Positions 9,943 to 20,501 of a stretch of DNA of 64,000 bases are shown in pieces (position 1 is the first letter of the stretch; every line of letters starts with the position of its first letter). Below the pieces are notes generated by a model, which ran no database searches, had not been told where the DNA came from, and saw nothing but the letters and a program-made list of their open reading frames with translations. A program made the translations under genes and the position numbers. Origin of the DNA: Isoetes taiwanensis (lineage: Eukaryota > Streptophyta > Lycopodiopsida > Isoetales > Isoetaceae); NCBI GenBank assembly GCA_021234155.1, contig JAJEKV010000080.1:3893867-3957866 (forward strand), given 5' to 3'.

Positions 9943-11049
9943 TGCTGATACAACTGCCAAAAAGATCTTGAGGTCTGAATATTTTTGGCCCACTCTTTTC
10001 AAAGATTGCTATAATGTTATAAAATGTTGTCATAAATGCCAAATCTTTGGCAAAAGGCATTGCAACCAGCCCCTCTCACTGCCATAACTTCTCCAGGGCC
10101 ATTCCAAACATGGGAACTTGATTTTATAGGTCCAATAGATCCACCCTCTTCAGCTCAGCGTCAGTTCATACTTGTAGCCACAGATTATTTTACCAAATGG
10201 GCTGAAACGGTTCCCCTTAGAGAAGCAAATGCCGACACCACTTCAAGATTTCAACATGAGAACATCTGTGCTCGATTTGGAATTCCCTTCAAAATCATCT
10301 CTGATAGGGGAAGTCAGTTTATGAGTTAAACCATTGCCTTATTGCTAGCCACTCTAAGAGTCAAACACGCCAAAAGTTCAGCATATTACCCTCAAGGCAA
10401 TGGTCAAGCTGAGCCAACGAACAAGGTCCTGAAGTCAATTCTGAAGAAGACCATCAGCATTTCCAAAAACGATTGGCTGATGCATTATGGGCATACAGAA
10501 CTACCATCAAAGCTTCTACCAAGCACACACCTTTTAGTCTGGTCTATGGCATAGAATCTATGGTGCTAATTGAGCTTGAACTTCCATCACTTAGGCTGGC
10601 ATATCAAATAAACTTAGAAATGGATGATGCATTAAAAGAAAGATGTATGAGATTAATGCAGCTTGAAGAACAAGGTTATGAAGCAAAAAATGCAATTATG
10701 ATCAAAAGACCAAAGATATAGCAGCATTCAAAGCTGCTCACAAACTTCAAGGCACTCTCAAATCGGGTGAGCTGGTATTAAAATGGAACAAGGCATGGGA
10801 GGACGTAGCAGCTAAGTTTGAGAATCTTTGAGAAGGGCCTTTTGAAGTTATTGGTAAGGCAGAGAAAGATTCTTATTGGCTGAGAGATGTACTTGATGGC
10901 AGAGAATTGTTGAATCCTATCAATATCCTACACCTGAAAAGGTATTGGCAACATAGAAGAGCAAGACAGATTCTGATATTTTCATGCTCACACTTTGATT
11001 TGAACACAGATATGCAAGCACAATTCATTGAAGGAAAAGAGAAGACTTG
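9943..11049 (+). pseudogene. Ty3/Tat-type integrase fragment
   Basis: The zinc-binding half-site (CCHKCQIFGKRH, ~10028-10065) is followed by the catalytic core: LDFIGPIDPPSS with the first Asp (~10120), IISDRGSQFMS with the second Asp (~10300) and YYPQGNGQAEPTNKVL with the region of the Glu (~10385-10430). The C-terminal domain runs to ~10975, ending ILHLKRYW. Stops at ~10329, ~10552 and ~10829 and shifts around them mark a dead copy. No gag, protease or reverse transcriptase precedes it, so only the 3' end of an element remains. It resembles the integrase at 16.3-18 kb. Confidence 0.85.
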
Positions 11050-12189
11050 AGGACCAAGGTGAGGACATTCAAGAAGGATCACACAAGCATGCTAAGAAGG
11101 TTGATCCAAGCAACATAATTTTGAAGATTTGAAGACCCCTTGAAGTGTTCTTGGTATGTGATGTTTCCATTTGATTTCTTGACACAACTACATCCCATGA
11201 TCTCCATCTCAAGCCTTACATATTCTTTGCCATGAAAACATGCCTATGTGACCTCAAATTCCATGCCTCGCTTGCATTTCCTAAAGCAATTTGGCCTAGA
11301 AGATTTTTTCTAGTCAAAACTTCTCTTTCACATGTCATTCACATTACACACATTTACCATACCATCACCATCTTGTTAAAGCACAAATTTCCATTTGATT
11401 TGGTCATACCCATGGTCAAGAGTCAAAATTCTCTCTCTAGAAGTCAAATGGTGAGAGAAAATGCAAAATTCCTAAAGGAAGCAACAAAAGATAAAATTTG
11501 CCTAAAGAATGCAAATTGTATGCATTGACATTGAAATTGACCCATGTCATCACTCAAAAATGGCCAAGTCATCATGCACCTCATCTTCATTGCCATGTCA
11601 TGTCACACACGTGTCACCCCATTGAGAATCCCATTCTTTGCAAAAATTCTTCAATTTAAGTTGTTAAAGTTCATAAGGGTGACATGTCATCTTGCCACAT
11701 CATCACCAACGCCTCCACATCATCATCCACGTGTCACACACATCATCTCCACCTCATCTCATGTTTTGACTAGAAAAAATATTCTTTGCCAAGTTGCTTG
11801 ACATCTCATCATTCCTTTTGCCATGTCATCTTGTTCTTGCCAACTCATCTTGCCACCTCACTATTTCCATACCTTCCTTGAACCAAAAAATGAAAGATCT
11901 TTTTTTGCAAAAAAGATTCCATCATCATGGAGAGCATCAAAAAAGATTCTTTTTGCAAAAAAGAATTTTCAAAAATACCTTCATTTGGGCCTTCAAATTT
12001 GATTTCTTGGGAAATGTGCCTAGCTATACTTTGCAAAAAAATTTCCTATCTACCCCCCTCCCCCCACCCCCCAAAAAAAAGCCGAGATTCCCCAGCCAAT
12101 CACCCCCTGCCACGTGGTATACCCGGGCGTGTGGGGCGGTGGAGGTACCGAGGCCCACGTGGATATAGCACGTAATTTATTAATAATAT
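11050..12189 (+). other. Non-coding, probably LTR or untranslated DNA of a Ty3 element
   Basis: No gene is recognised. From 11530 to 11870 the words ATGTCATC, CACATCATC and ACGTGTCAC recur many times. At 12049-12080 there is a C-rich run followed by A8. Its position right after an integrase end and before a gag-like ORF fits an LTR, but I could not find matching LTR pairs or a TG...CA boundary. Confidence 0.45.
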
Positions 12190-12441
12190 TGATTTTGTTA
12201 TTGCTTTTATACCTTGGTCTTCCTTTGCAAATCGGGCCTGTGAGATATATCGAGCTTGTTTTTTTCAAGAACCCTAACTGCCAGTCATGCCAAGATCCGG
12301 CCAAAGCACCTGATTCAACCACCAAATCATGGCTCAAAGCTATCGGATCAGCCAAAAAGACCGGTTCCAAGATCTTGAGCTTGAATATGCCTTCCAGATA
12401 TCAGTTTATGCATGAATTATTGATGATTTGTGTGAGTTACC

Positions 12442-13263
12442 TTGGAGAAGAGATTCTTTGAGAGGGTCAATCCGGTATTTGTTGTTATGCAACAAGCACC
12501 ACCTATTCCTATTCAACCAATGCGAGCAGCACCTATCATACCACAAGTTCCAATGATGCCACAAGCTCCAATTGCCCAACAAGCTCCAATGGGTTCCACA
12601 CAAATGGTGCAGCCAAAACAGGGCTGGTATCCAAGTAAGGCTCATTTGTATTGCAAGTTATGTGAGAAATTCAAGCATGATGAGAGTACTTGTTGGAAGA
12701 TCCATGGGAAACCAGAATGGGCAACCAACAAGTATCCACCAAGGCAGCAAGTGTTTGAATCAGTATCTCTTCCTAATAATGATGTTCGCATTTAAGATGC
12801 AAAGTACATTGATAATCCTCAAGTTAAGGCTCTTATTGAGGAGCTTAAAAAGCAAGAGAAGGCAACATCAGTAGTGAGTTGTGGATTTGTTGAGGTGGAG
12901 AATGACCCATTTCAGCAAGAAGAAGAGATTTGAGAAGTAAATGTAGTTACAAGATCACAAAAGGTGGTCCAAGAACCAAGAGTAGTGCCGATAGCGGAGA
13001 AGACTCAGAGGCCTTTGCCAAAGGCTTTGAAGCGACAAGCTTTAAAGGTCCCAGTACCTAAGAAGATGCAATTCAATGTGCTGCCCACAGAACAGTCTCA
13101 GTCTACAAGAGAAAATCATCCCATAGTGATGCCTCCTATAGTGGATGAGAAAAATCAGAATGAAGATGATGTGATCAGCCAAGTTTTGGCCACTAAAATC
13201 ACACTTACTCTTGAGATTGATGCATTATTCTTCGAAGTTGTTGCAAGAGTTAAGGGGAAGTAG
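12442..13263 (+). pseudogene. Gag C-terminal region with zinc knuckle (Ty3/Tat-like)
   Basis: A Pro/Gln/Met-rich stretch (~12480-12620) precedes CKLCEKFKHDESTC at ~12653-12695, which fits the C-X2-C-X4-H-X4-C knuckle of retroviral-type nucleocapsids. After a stop (~12793) and frame changes comes a basic linker leading to the protease. The N-terminal capsid part could not be recognised upstream. Confidence 0.65.
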
Positions 13264-13827
13264 AATAGAGCCACCAGCCCGGCAATCCAAGGATCCAAGG
13301 CCATTTCTTTGTGATGTGAGTATCAATGGATATTTAATCAAAGACGCCAACATAGATACCGGCAGCGGAGTGAATGTAATGCCTTATCATATAATGCTTC
13401 AAGTTGGATTGAAAATGATGGAACCGACAACTATGATGCTCAAAGCATTCAATCAAATGAAGGTGCAGCCTATGGGAGTCATAAAAAATGTCTTATGCAA
13501 GGTGTATGAGGTGGAAGCAATGTTGGATTTCATGGTTTTGAAATTTCCAGAGAGTGTGAATGCTGAAACTTATACTTTGTTGCTGAGCCGTACATGTTAG
13601 ATGCCGTACAAGCTGAGACTTCATGGAGGAAGCGTGAAATGAACATCTTTCAAGGGAAACACAAGATTACAATAGATCATCCTGTAAAATCAGCAAAAGG
13701 TACCTTTCTTTGCAATCCTTCTTTGAGCAGCCCGCAGTTAGAAATCAGCACAAAGAATGCTATGGTGTCAGGGCAGCAAGGTCTTAGTTGTTTTTATGTC
13801 TTGGAAGTGGGTGACAAAGATGATTAG
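13264..13827 (+). pseudogene. Retroelement aspartic protease (Ty3/Tat-like)
   Basis: CDVSINGYLIKDANIDTGSGVNVMP at ~13310-13385 contains the DTGS active-site signature of retropepsins, followed by the expected flap and C-terminal hydrophobic strands to ~13590. The next frame continues to ~13827. A stop at ~13599 interrupts the polyprotein. Confidence 0.75.
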
Positions 13828-14029
13828 ACTTTGTACAGGTGGTTAAAAGGTACCCAACTTTCAGAAATATGTCATTTACAGCAGCAAGTTGCAGATAAGT
13901 ATATCCAAAGACTTGAAAGTATTGGTGAAAGTGAGTTGCAAGAGACTCTTGTAAACATGTAGGAGGAGTCCATTCAAAGATCCATTGGTGAGACTTTATT
14001 TCAGCAAGGTATTGATCAAGATCAAGTAG

Positions 14030-14480
14030 AGATGTTGATTTTGACATCAAGCATAGATGGGATAAACAGAAATCAACCTAATATGCAAGGACAAATGTAT
14101 TTTGATGGTGCATTCTTTAAGCTCAAGAATTATGGAGGTGTAGGAGTATTTCTGATATACGGACACAAGAAGAAGATTGTTACATTGATATGCCATAAAA
14201 TGCAAGCAGTAGTAATGAGGCTGAATATCATGCACTTAGTCAAGGGATGACTTAGTCAAGAAGAAGTGTGTTGATTGTTTGACTATTTTTGGAAACTCTT
14301 TATTGTTGTGTCAACACCTTATGGATCAATTTCAGGTTTTAAGTGCTAATTTGAGAGATTTGCATAAAAAAACCATGGATTTGAAGTCCTATTTTCAGCA
14401 GTGCATTATGGTACATGTTCCAAGGGCACAAAACAATGTGGCGGATGATTTAGCACAATCGACAATGGTGCAAGTAGCTT
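14030..14480 (+). pseudogene. Archaeal/plant-type RNase H domain located before the reverse transcriptase
   Basis: Blocks match the RVT_3-type RNase H fold in order: MYFDGAFFKLKNYGGVGVFLI (first Asp), SSNEAEYHALSQGM in the adjacent frame (Glu), LTIFGNSLLLCQHL (position of the DSQLV block, with Asn for Asp) and VPRAQNNVADDLAQ (last Asp region). A one-base frameshift lies near 14205 and stops near 14249-14280. In Ogre/Retand-type Tat elements the extra RNase H sits between the normal RNase H and integrase. Here it precedes reverse transcriptase, and a second RNase H follows it. Confidence 0.7.
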
Positions 14481-14517
14481 GGTGGCATGTGCAAATTCTG
14501 GAGGATGAGGTAAATCA

Positions 14518-14665
14518 GATCAGTTCGTGTTCATCACAGTCATCACACTCACCACACTCACCACACTCATCACTGTCGGCAGTCACCACACTCACCACAT
14601 TCACCACATTCGTCATTGTCACCACACTGACCACATTCATTACAGTCACCACATTCAGTCAAGAA
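14518..14665 (+). repeat. CACCACACT/CACCACATT minisatellite inside the Ty3 pol region
   Basis: About 14 copies of a 9-bp unit (TCACCACAC, TCACCACAT and variants) separate the RNase H domain from reverse transcriptase. All three frames give low-complexity His/Thr/Ser runs. A shorter block of the same unit occurs at 35555-35590, downstream of the integrase end of the same element. Confidence 0.85.
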
Positions 14666-14696
14666 CATCAATATTTCTCAAGGAAATCAAGAAGAA

Positions 14697-15612
14697 TTGG
14701 TTACTATTGGAGGAGATCTTACTCATGAGGAGGAACGTGATTTGATATCTTTATTAAGAGAATTCAGGGATGTTTTGGCAAGAAATTACAAAGAATTAAA
14801 AGACATTCCACCAGAGGTTGTGGTTCATACCATTGATTTGAAACAAGGATCAAAACCAGTCCAACAAGCTCAAAGGAGAATGAGTCTAGTAATAGAGGAG
14901 CAAGTCAAGGCTGAAGTCATGAAGCCCTTGGAGGCAGGATTTATTGTCCTAGTCCCAAATTCAGATTGGATCAGTTCTGTTGTACCAGTGAGAAAGCCAA
15001 ATAACTCATCTGAGTATGCACTGATTATAGGGATCTCAACAAAGCTACCAAAAGTGATCATTTTCCTACACCATTCATAGACACCTTGTTGGATATTGTT
15101 GCAGAAAATCGGGCCTATTCTTTCTTGGATGGTTACTCAGGATATAATTAGATCCAAGTCTATCTACCACATCAAGCAATGACGGCTTTTCAAACACCAT
15201 TTAGCATCTATGCTTATAAGATATTACCTTTTGGCCTCACAAATGCTCCAGTCACATTTCAGTGAGCTATGACCTATGCTTTTCATGATATTTTAACTTC
15301 TTAAGAGTCTTTATAGATGAGTTAACAGTGTTTTCTAATTCAAGAATGGATCACTTAGATCATCTCAGAAAAGTTCTTGAAAGATGCCGATTGTATGGCA
15401 TAAGTTTGATTCCTGCTAAGTGTATTTTCTTCACTAGAGGAGGAAAACTATTGGGCAATTATATTTCAAAAAATGGATTACAAGTGGATTATGGTAAGAT
15501 TGCAACCTTGGAGAAGGTGAAACCACCTACAAATGTATCACAAGTGAGAAGCTTAGATGGCCAACTCAGTTTCAGTAGGAGGTATTTGCACAATTTTGCT
15601 AAAGTAACCTAG
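14697..15612 (+). pseudogene. Ty3/Tat-like reverse transcriptase
   Basis: The N-terminal block (GGDLTHEEERDLISLLREF) is typical of Tat-clade elements. It is followed by SVVPVRKPN, AYSFLDGYSGYN, AFQTPF..YKILPFGLTNAP and the catalytic box, read here as VFIDELTVFS where YVDDL would be expected, so the second catalytic Asp is Glu. The thumb region (LISLIPAKC..., LEKVKPPTN) runs to ~15600. In-frame stops at ~15148 and ~15265 and a frameshift near 15302 make it inactive. Confidence 0.85.
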
Positions 15613-16150
15613 CCACTTGTGGGTTGTATGAAGCAATGGCAGAATTTTAGATGGAAGGAGGATGCTCAAGAAGCATTTGAATGGTGCCTTGGACAATTGA
15701 AAGAGAGAACTTTTTTTATTCCTCCAAGAATGAGTGAGCCATTTCATTTATTCTTTACAGTTTGGGAGCAAGCTTTGGCTGTCACACTATGCCAGAAAAA
15801 TCAGCAAAAGCATTATGATGTGAATTACTATGCTAGCAGGTTGTTAACTCCACAAGAGCAGAAATGGACTCATGTGGAGCATCTTGGGTTGGCATTGAAG
15901 TGGGCTTTGAACAAATTTAGACATTTCTTCCTTCACAATGGAATTCAGCAAATGTACAGTATGTCTACATTCATATGGATGTGAACCCATTGCCATGCAT
16001 TTCAACAAGACTGTCCAAGATCCTAAGTTTACAAGATGGGCTCTTATCATACAAGAATTTGAGTTGAAGTATGTTAAGATGGCTCAAGGAGCTCACAATC
16101 CAAGTGCCTATTCGAGTAGTCATGTTGAAATAGAAGAGGAAACAGATTAG
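15613..16150 (+). pseudogene. Ty3-type RNase H following reverse transcriptase
   Basis: The sequence continues the polyprotein in the usual place: FRWKEDAQEAFEWCLGQLK, then AVTLCQKNQQKHYDVNYYASRLLTPQEQKWTHVEHLGLALKWALNKFRHF, the standard Ty3 RNase H layout. The first Asp (normally D in ..LYVA.S..) is not evident. A stop and frame change occur near 15982. Confidence 0.8.
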
Positions 16151-16289
16151 CAAGTAGCATTTCAGGATAATGGCGTATTATAAGGGTTCATTGAGACCGT
16201 GGATCTTTGATATGCTAATATATACAAGTATTTAGAAGATCAGACTTATCCTTCATCATTTTCAAAGAAACAAAAGCATGCTCTTAGAG

Positions 16290-17985
16290 ACAAACAACTG
16301 GTTATGTGGTGCATGAGGCTATTCTAAATAAGAGGACTATGGAAGGTCTCTTATTAAGGTGTGTTGCTGGTCAGCAAACTCATGATTTGTTGCAGCAAGC
16401 ACATGATTGTCAGGGGCATTTTGCAGCCAGAACAACAGCTAGGAAGATCCTTCATTGGAGATATTATTGGCCAACTCTGTACAAAGATACTAGAGACTTT
16501 GTGACCAAATGTGAAAAGTGTCAGAGGCACAAGCAGTTAACAGGCCATAAAAATATGCCATTCCATCCTATTTTGAGCGTTGGTCCGTTCCATATATAGG
16601 GATTGGATTACATTGGGCCTACCAATCCTCCATCTTCCAAACAGGAATAGGTTCTGTACGTACAGAATTACTTTTCTGGACATATAAAGTCCAAAAATAT
16701 ATTTTTTTTTAGGTAAAAAACGTATTTCCCATATTTTTCGCGTAAGAGAAACCTCAGAACAGATTTTGCTTACGCGAAAATTTAAAAAAAAAAATAATTT
16801 TTATTTTTATTTTTATTTTTTTCCGTGTAAGCGAAACAGCTGTTTCGCTTACGCGAAACTATTTTCTCGTAAAGACATTTCCCATACGCGGAAATTTATT
16901 TATTTATTTTTCGATTTTTTTTTGCGTAAAGCGAAATAGCTGTTTTGCTTACGCGAAAACAGTTTCGCGTAAGTGAAACACAGTATTTCGCTTACGAGAA
17001 GATTTAGAAAAAAAATAAAAAAAAATAAAAAAAAAATTGAATTTTCGCATATGCGAAACCTCTGTTTCGCTTACACAAAAATTTCGATTTTTTTTTTCTT
17101 ATTTATTTTTCATTTTCGCGTAAATGATACTTCTATTCCGCTTACACGAAAAAATTTTGCGTAAGCAAAACAGAGGTTTCGCTTACGCAAAGTTTCCGAC
17201 GCCGAATTTTTTTTGATCGTATTTTTGACATATTATACTTCAAATTTGTGCCGTATTGTTCGAATAATACGTATTGAGTATAAAATATATACAGTATTGA
17301 ACCTATCCCTGCTTCCAAAGGTCATAAATATATCTTGACGGCCACATGTATGTTTAAGAAGTGGGTAGAAGCAATTCCAGCAAAGCATGCTACAGAAAGT
17401 ACCACAGTAAGCTTTCTTTATCACAATTTGATTTCTCGGTTTGGTGTTCCAACCATTCTTTTGTCTGATCAGGGAACTCATTTCATGGGAAAAGTAGTAG
17501 CTCAGTTAACAGAAAGATTGATGTTCAATATGTGCAAGCTTCTGCTTATTATCCACAAGGAAATGGACAAAGCTGAGTCTACTAACAAAATTCTGAAATC
17601 TATCTTGGCTAAAACAGTGAAGGATAATCAAAGAAATTGGCATGAAGCTTTGACTGGTGCCTTATGGAGTTTCTGATGTACTTACAAGTTGGCTACAGGA
17701 TTTACACCATTTGCATTAGTTTATGGAGCGCAAGCTGTAATGCCTATTCATTTAGACATTCCTTTGTTTTCATTTGTAGAGCTGCCTTATTATGAGAATT
17801 TAGGAGAAGTTCCAATTCTAAATCAGGTGCATAATAGAATGGATGATTTGTTGTAATTGCAAGAGATGAGACAAGAAGCATCCGACTTCAATATGAGGCA
17901 TAAACAAAAAGTAAAGCTTATCAAAGACAAGTTAAAGGTTGTCAATCCATTTGAGGAAAGGCAATTGGTATTATGCAGGACCACT
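16290..17985 (+). pseudogene. Ty3/Tat-like integrase, 5' part, interrupted by a hAT-like element
   Basis: The zinc-binding HHCC block (HDLLQQAHDCQGHFAARTT...CEKCQRHKQ) spans ~16375-16540. GLDYIGPTNPPSS, with the first catalytic Asp, reaches 16641, where a 670-bp insertion starts. Reading resumes at 17312 with GHKYILTATCMFKKWVEAIP, then LSDQGTHFMG (second Asp) and a STNKILKSIL segment. The reading reaches the Copia insertion point at 17985. Stops occur at ~16599, ~16650 and ~17676. Confidence 0.85.
16642..17311. mobile_element. Non-autonomous hAT-like element packed with palindromes
   Basis: Inverted ends CAGGAATAGGTTC (left) and CAGGGATAGGTTC (right, reverse complement) are flanked by the 8-bp direct repeat CTTCCAAA at 16634-16641 and 17312-17319. 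An 8-bp duplication with a CAGGG-type end is the hallmark of hAT transposons. Removing element plus one repeat reconnects the integrase frame. There is no coding capacity. The interior holds about 14 copies of CGTAAGCGAAA in both orientations within AT-rich spacer, including a perfect 26-bp palindrome at 16827-16852. Confidence 0.9.
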
Positions 17986-19160
17986 TGATAGATTTAGTCT
18001 AAGAAATGACAATTGACTCAACACTTCACCAAATGACTAGCAAGATTTAATTTTCAACTCAAGTTGTTCTTCAAATCAAGAATCAACTTAACCCGAGGTC
18101 ACGGGTTCAAACCTGGCCAATATTGGTCTAGTAATGGGGACCTTAAAATCCATTGCCCCGAGGTCACGGGTTCAAGTATGATCAACCGGTCCTGTGGTAG
18201 AGACCTTAAACCTGCCATATGTACTCGATAATCACATGCAAAAGCAGCTCCTAGCATATCGCGCCTAGGTAGTGGATTGGCTTTCATGTGATATGTGTAG
18301 AATAAAGTGGTGTAGCATGTACTCATGATGTGATGATGAATAGAATGACGTCCTTCAATAAAAAAAAAGAATCAACTTAACCCCATTGACAATGAAATTT
18401 CAATATACATGGAAGTTTTGAGAAGCCACATTATGGTCATTCATTCTCAAAAATAATCCAAGTAAATAGTTCAAGCAAATATGCTTAATGTCAAGACCTT
18501 CAATCACCAAATATCCTAGTGCAAGAAATTATAAACCATAATAAAACATAGGCAATGGTTTAACTCCAGCTTCGAGTCATTGACTCATTTCTTATAGCAG
18601 ATAAATCAAGTAAGGAATGCAATCCAATCTTGATCATTTATGACTAGCCCAAGTCCGGCATCTTACCTCTGTATATTTCCCTAAGAGTTCTCCTTGTGTT
18701 TATATTTTGTCAGTCCGGCGGTTATGGCCTACCGATCCGGCATCACCTGCTAAATGGAGACTTTCCCTTAGCTTCAATATATCCCACATGCATGAACCAT
18801 AAAATTGGCTATTGTGCTCCTTCGACCATTGAACATATTACCATTGAAGATATTAATCAATAACTAGGCAAATATTACCTAGGTTACATAGGCAACCAAT
18901 AATTATCTAGATCAACAAAACCTAGACAATCATCTTCTAGCTCCTACTTCTTACAATTGCTTGCTTGATCTTCAAATGATTGCTTGTTTGATCTTATGTC
19001 ATAATTGTGTTCATGAGTCACCATTCACAAATACTTTTACTGCCACTGCTTCTCATAAAAGTATTGCAGACTATCCTGCCTTTGCAATCACCAAAGCTTA
19101 CCTCCACTGCCACTGCTTCTCATGGAGGTTTAACCAACTTATAAAGCTGAAATTTCATCA
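17986..19160 (-). repeat. 3' LTR of the Copia element
   Basis: Homologous to 34103-34991 over its full length except for the SINE and its target duplication at 18078-18383. Its outer end abuts the host repeat CCACT and its inner end abuts the polypurine run at 19161. Confidence 0.95.
18095..18366 (+). mobile_element. tRNA-derived SINE in the Copia LTR
   Basis: The 272-bp insert is flanked by the 17-bp direct repeat AAGAATCAACTTAACCC (18078-18094 and 18367-18383), and the other LTR shows the empty site. The insert ends in a short A-rich tail (AATAAAAAAA). Its head contains an A-box-like TGGTCTAGTAATGG (~18123) and a B-box GGTCACGGGTTCAAG (~18164), as in a tRNA-related Pol III promoter. A second copy of the B-box region (GGTCACGGGTTCAAACC) starts the insert at 18098, suggesting a partly dimeric head. 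Confidence 0.9.
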
Positions 19161-19172
19161 CTCCTCCTTCAG
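19161..19172 (-). promoter_or_regulatory. Polypurine tract of the Copia element
   Basis: On the minus strand the sequence is CTGAAGGAGGAG directly before the 3' LTR start TGATGAAATTT. Confidence 0.8.
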
Positions 19173-20501
19173 CTTATAAGTTGGAGCATCTGTCACCTGC
19201 AATTCTGCTTTAAAGCTTGAATGTTTGCTTTCTCCAAGTGCTTTGGTAAAGATGTCAGCTACTTGCTTGTTGGTTTCAATATACTTCATTTGAATTAATC
19301 CTTTGTCAGCCAAGTCTCGTATGAAATGTATGCTAAGTTCAATATGCTTTGTCCTGTCATGCTGCACAGGGTTTTTAACAATGGCTATACAACTTTGACT
19401 ATCAGACCATATTTCTGTTGGCATCATTTGTGGACAATTTAGTTCATCTAGCAATCTCCTCAACCATACCACTTCTTTAGCTACCAAAGATGCTGCTGCA
19501 TATTCTGCCTACAGCAGCTTGTTTTTTGCATCTCCAAGATATGACCCCTCCACCTAGAAAAATGGCATATCCTGAGGTTGATCTTCTAGTTTGCAAATCT
19601 CCTCCCCAATCTGCATCACTATAACATTTCATAATTAGATTTTTGGATGTAAAACAAATACCATGATTTGGAGTTCCTTTGAGATATCTTAGTATTCTTT
19701 TGGCAGCCTCCCAGTGCACCTTTGTTGGATTATGATTTCTTCTGCTCAGAATATTGACTGAGTATGATATGTCAGGCCGTGTACTATTTGCTAGGTACAG
19801 TAAGCAGCCAATTAAAGCCCTGTATGGCACATTTTCCATTTGCATCATTTCTTTGTCTGTCAACTCATGCTCTTCTGTTAACTTATGACCTGGAACCATA
19901 GGAGTCTTTACTGTTTTTGCTTCAACCAAATTGAATCTTTTAAGCATGTTTTCTACATGCTTCTCTTGATGCAGTCTTAAACATTTTGCTTTTCTATTTT
20001 TATCAACTTCTATGCCTAGGAATTTCTTCAATTCACCTAGGTCTGACATCTGAAACTTTGATTTCAATATTCCCTTGCACAAGTTCAGAATTTTTATGGA
20101 GTTTGCAACCATGATACAATCATCTACATATAATGCAATTATACAATATTCTTTACCTTGCTCAAATCTATAAAGATTGCCATCATTTTGCAGTTTCTCA
20201 AATCCCTGTTCTTGTAGAAATTGATTCATGCACAAATACCATTCCCTTGGTGATTGTTTAAGCCCATAAACAGCCTTGTTCAATTTCCAAATCATGTTTT
20301 TGCCTTGTTCATACCCTGGAGATGGTTTCATAAAAGCCTCCTCCTCAAGAGTTGCATTCAAAAATGTTGTTTTGACATCCATGTGGTGTAATTCCAAATC
20401 CATAGCATTTGCCATAGCTAGGAGAATTCTGATGCTTGTACACTTTACTATAGGAGAGTATGTCTCATCATAATCCCTGCCCTTTTCTTGAGTATAACCT
20501 T
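19161..20501 (-). pseudogene. Copia reverse transcriptase (3' part) and RNase H
   Basis: After the insertion point the minus strand reads YTQEKGRDYDETYSPIVK, then the fingers and palm blocks (HHMDVKTTFLNATLEEE, YGLKQSPREWY) and the catalytic LYVDDCIMV at ~20110-20140. The connection and RNase H domains follow, with YSDADWGGDLQTRRSTSGY at ~19560-19620 and the distal part at 19173-19487 in another frame (EIWSDSQSCIAIVKNPVQHDRTKHIEL, then VADIFTKAL). The frameshift lies at ~19485. The N-terminal part of the same domain is at 31183-31342. Confidence 0.95.

Noticed and set aside
14527-14745. His-rich protein from the CACCACACT repeat
   Set aside because: The His/Thr runs follow from a 9-bp DNA repeat in any frame and the ORF has no other content.
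18099-18326. 75-aa minus-strand ORF in the Copia LTR
   Set aside because: It is the antisense of the SINE.
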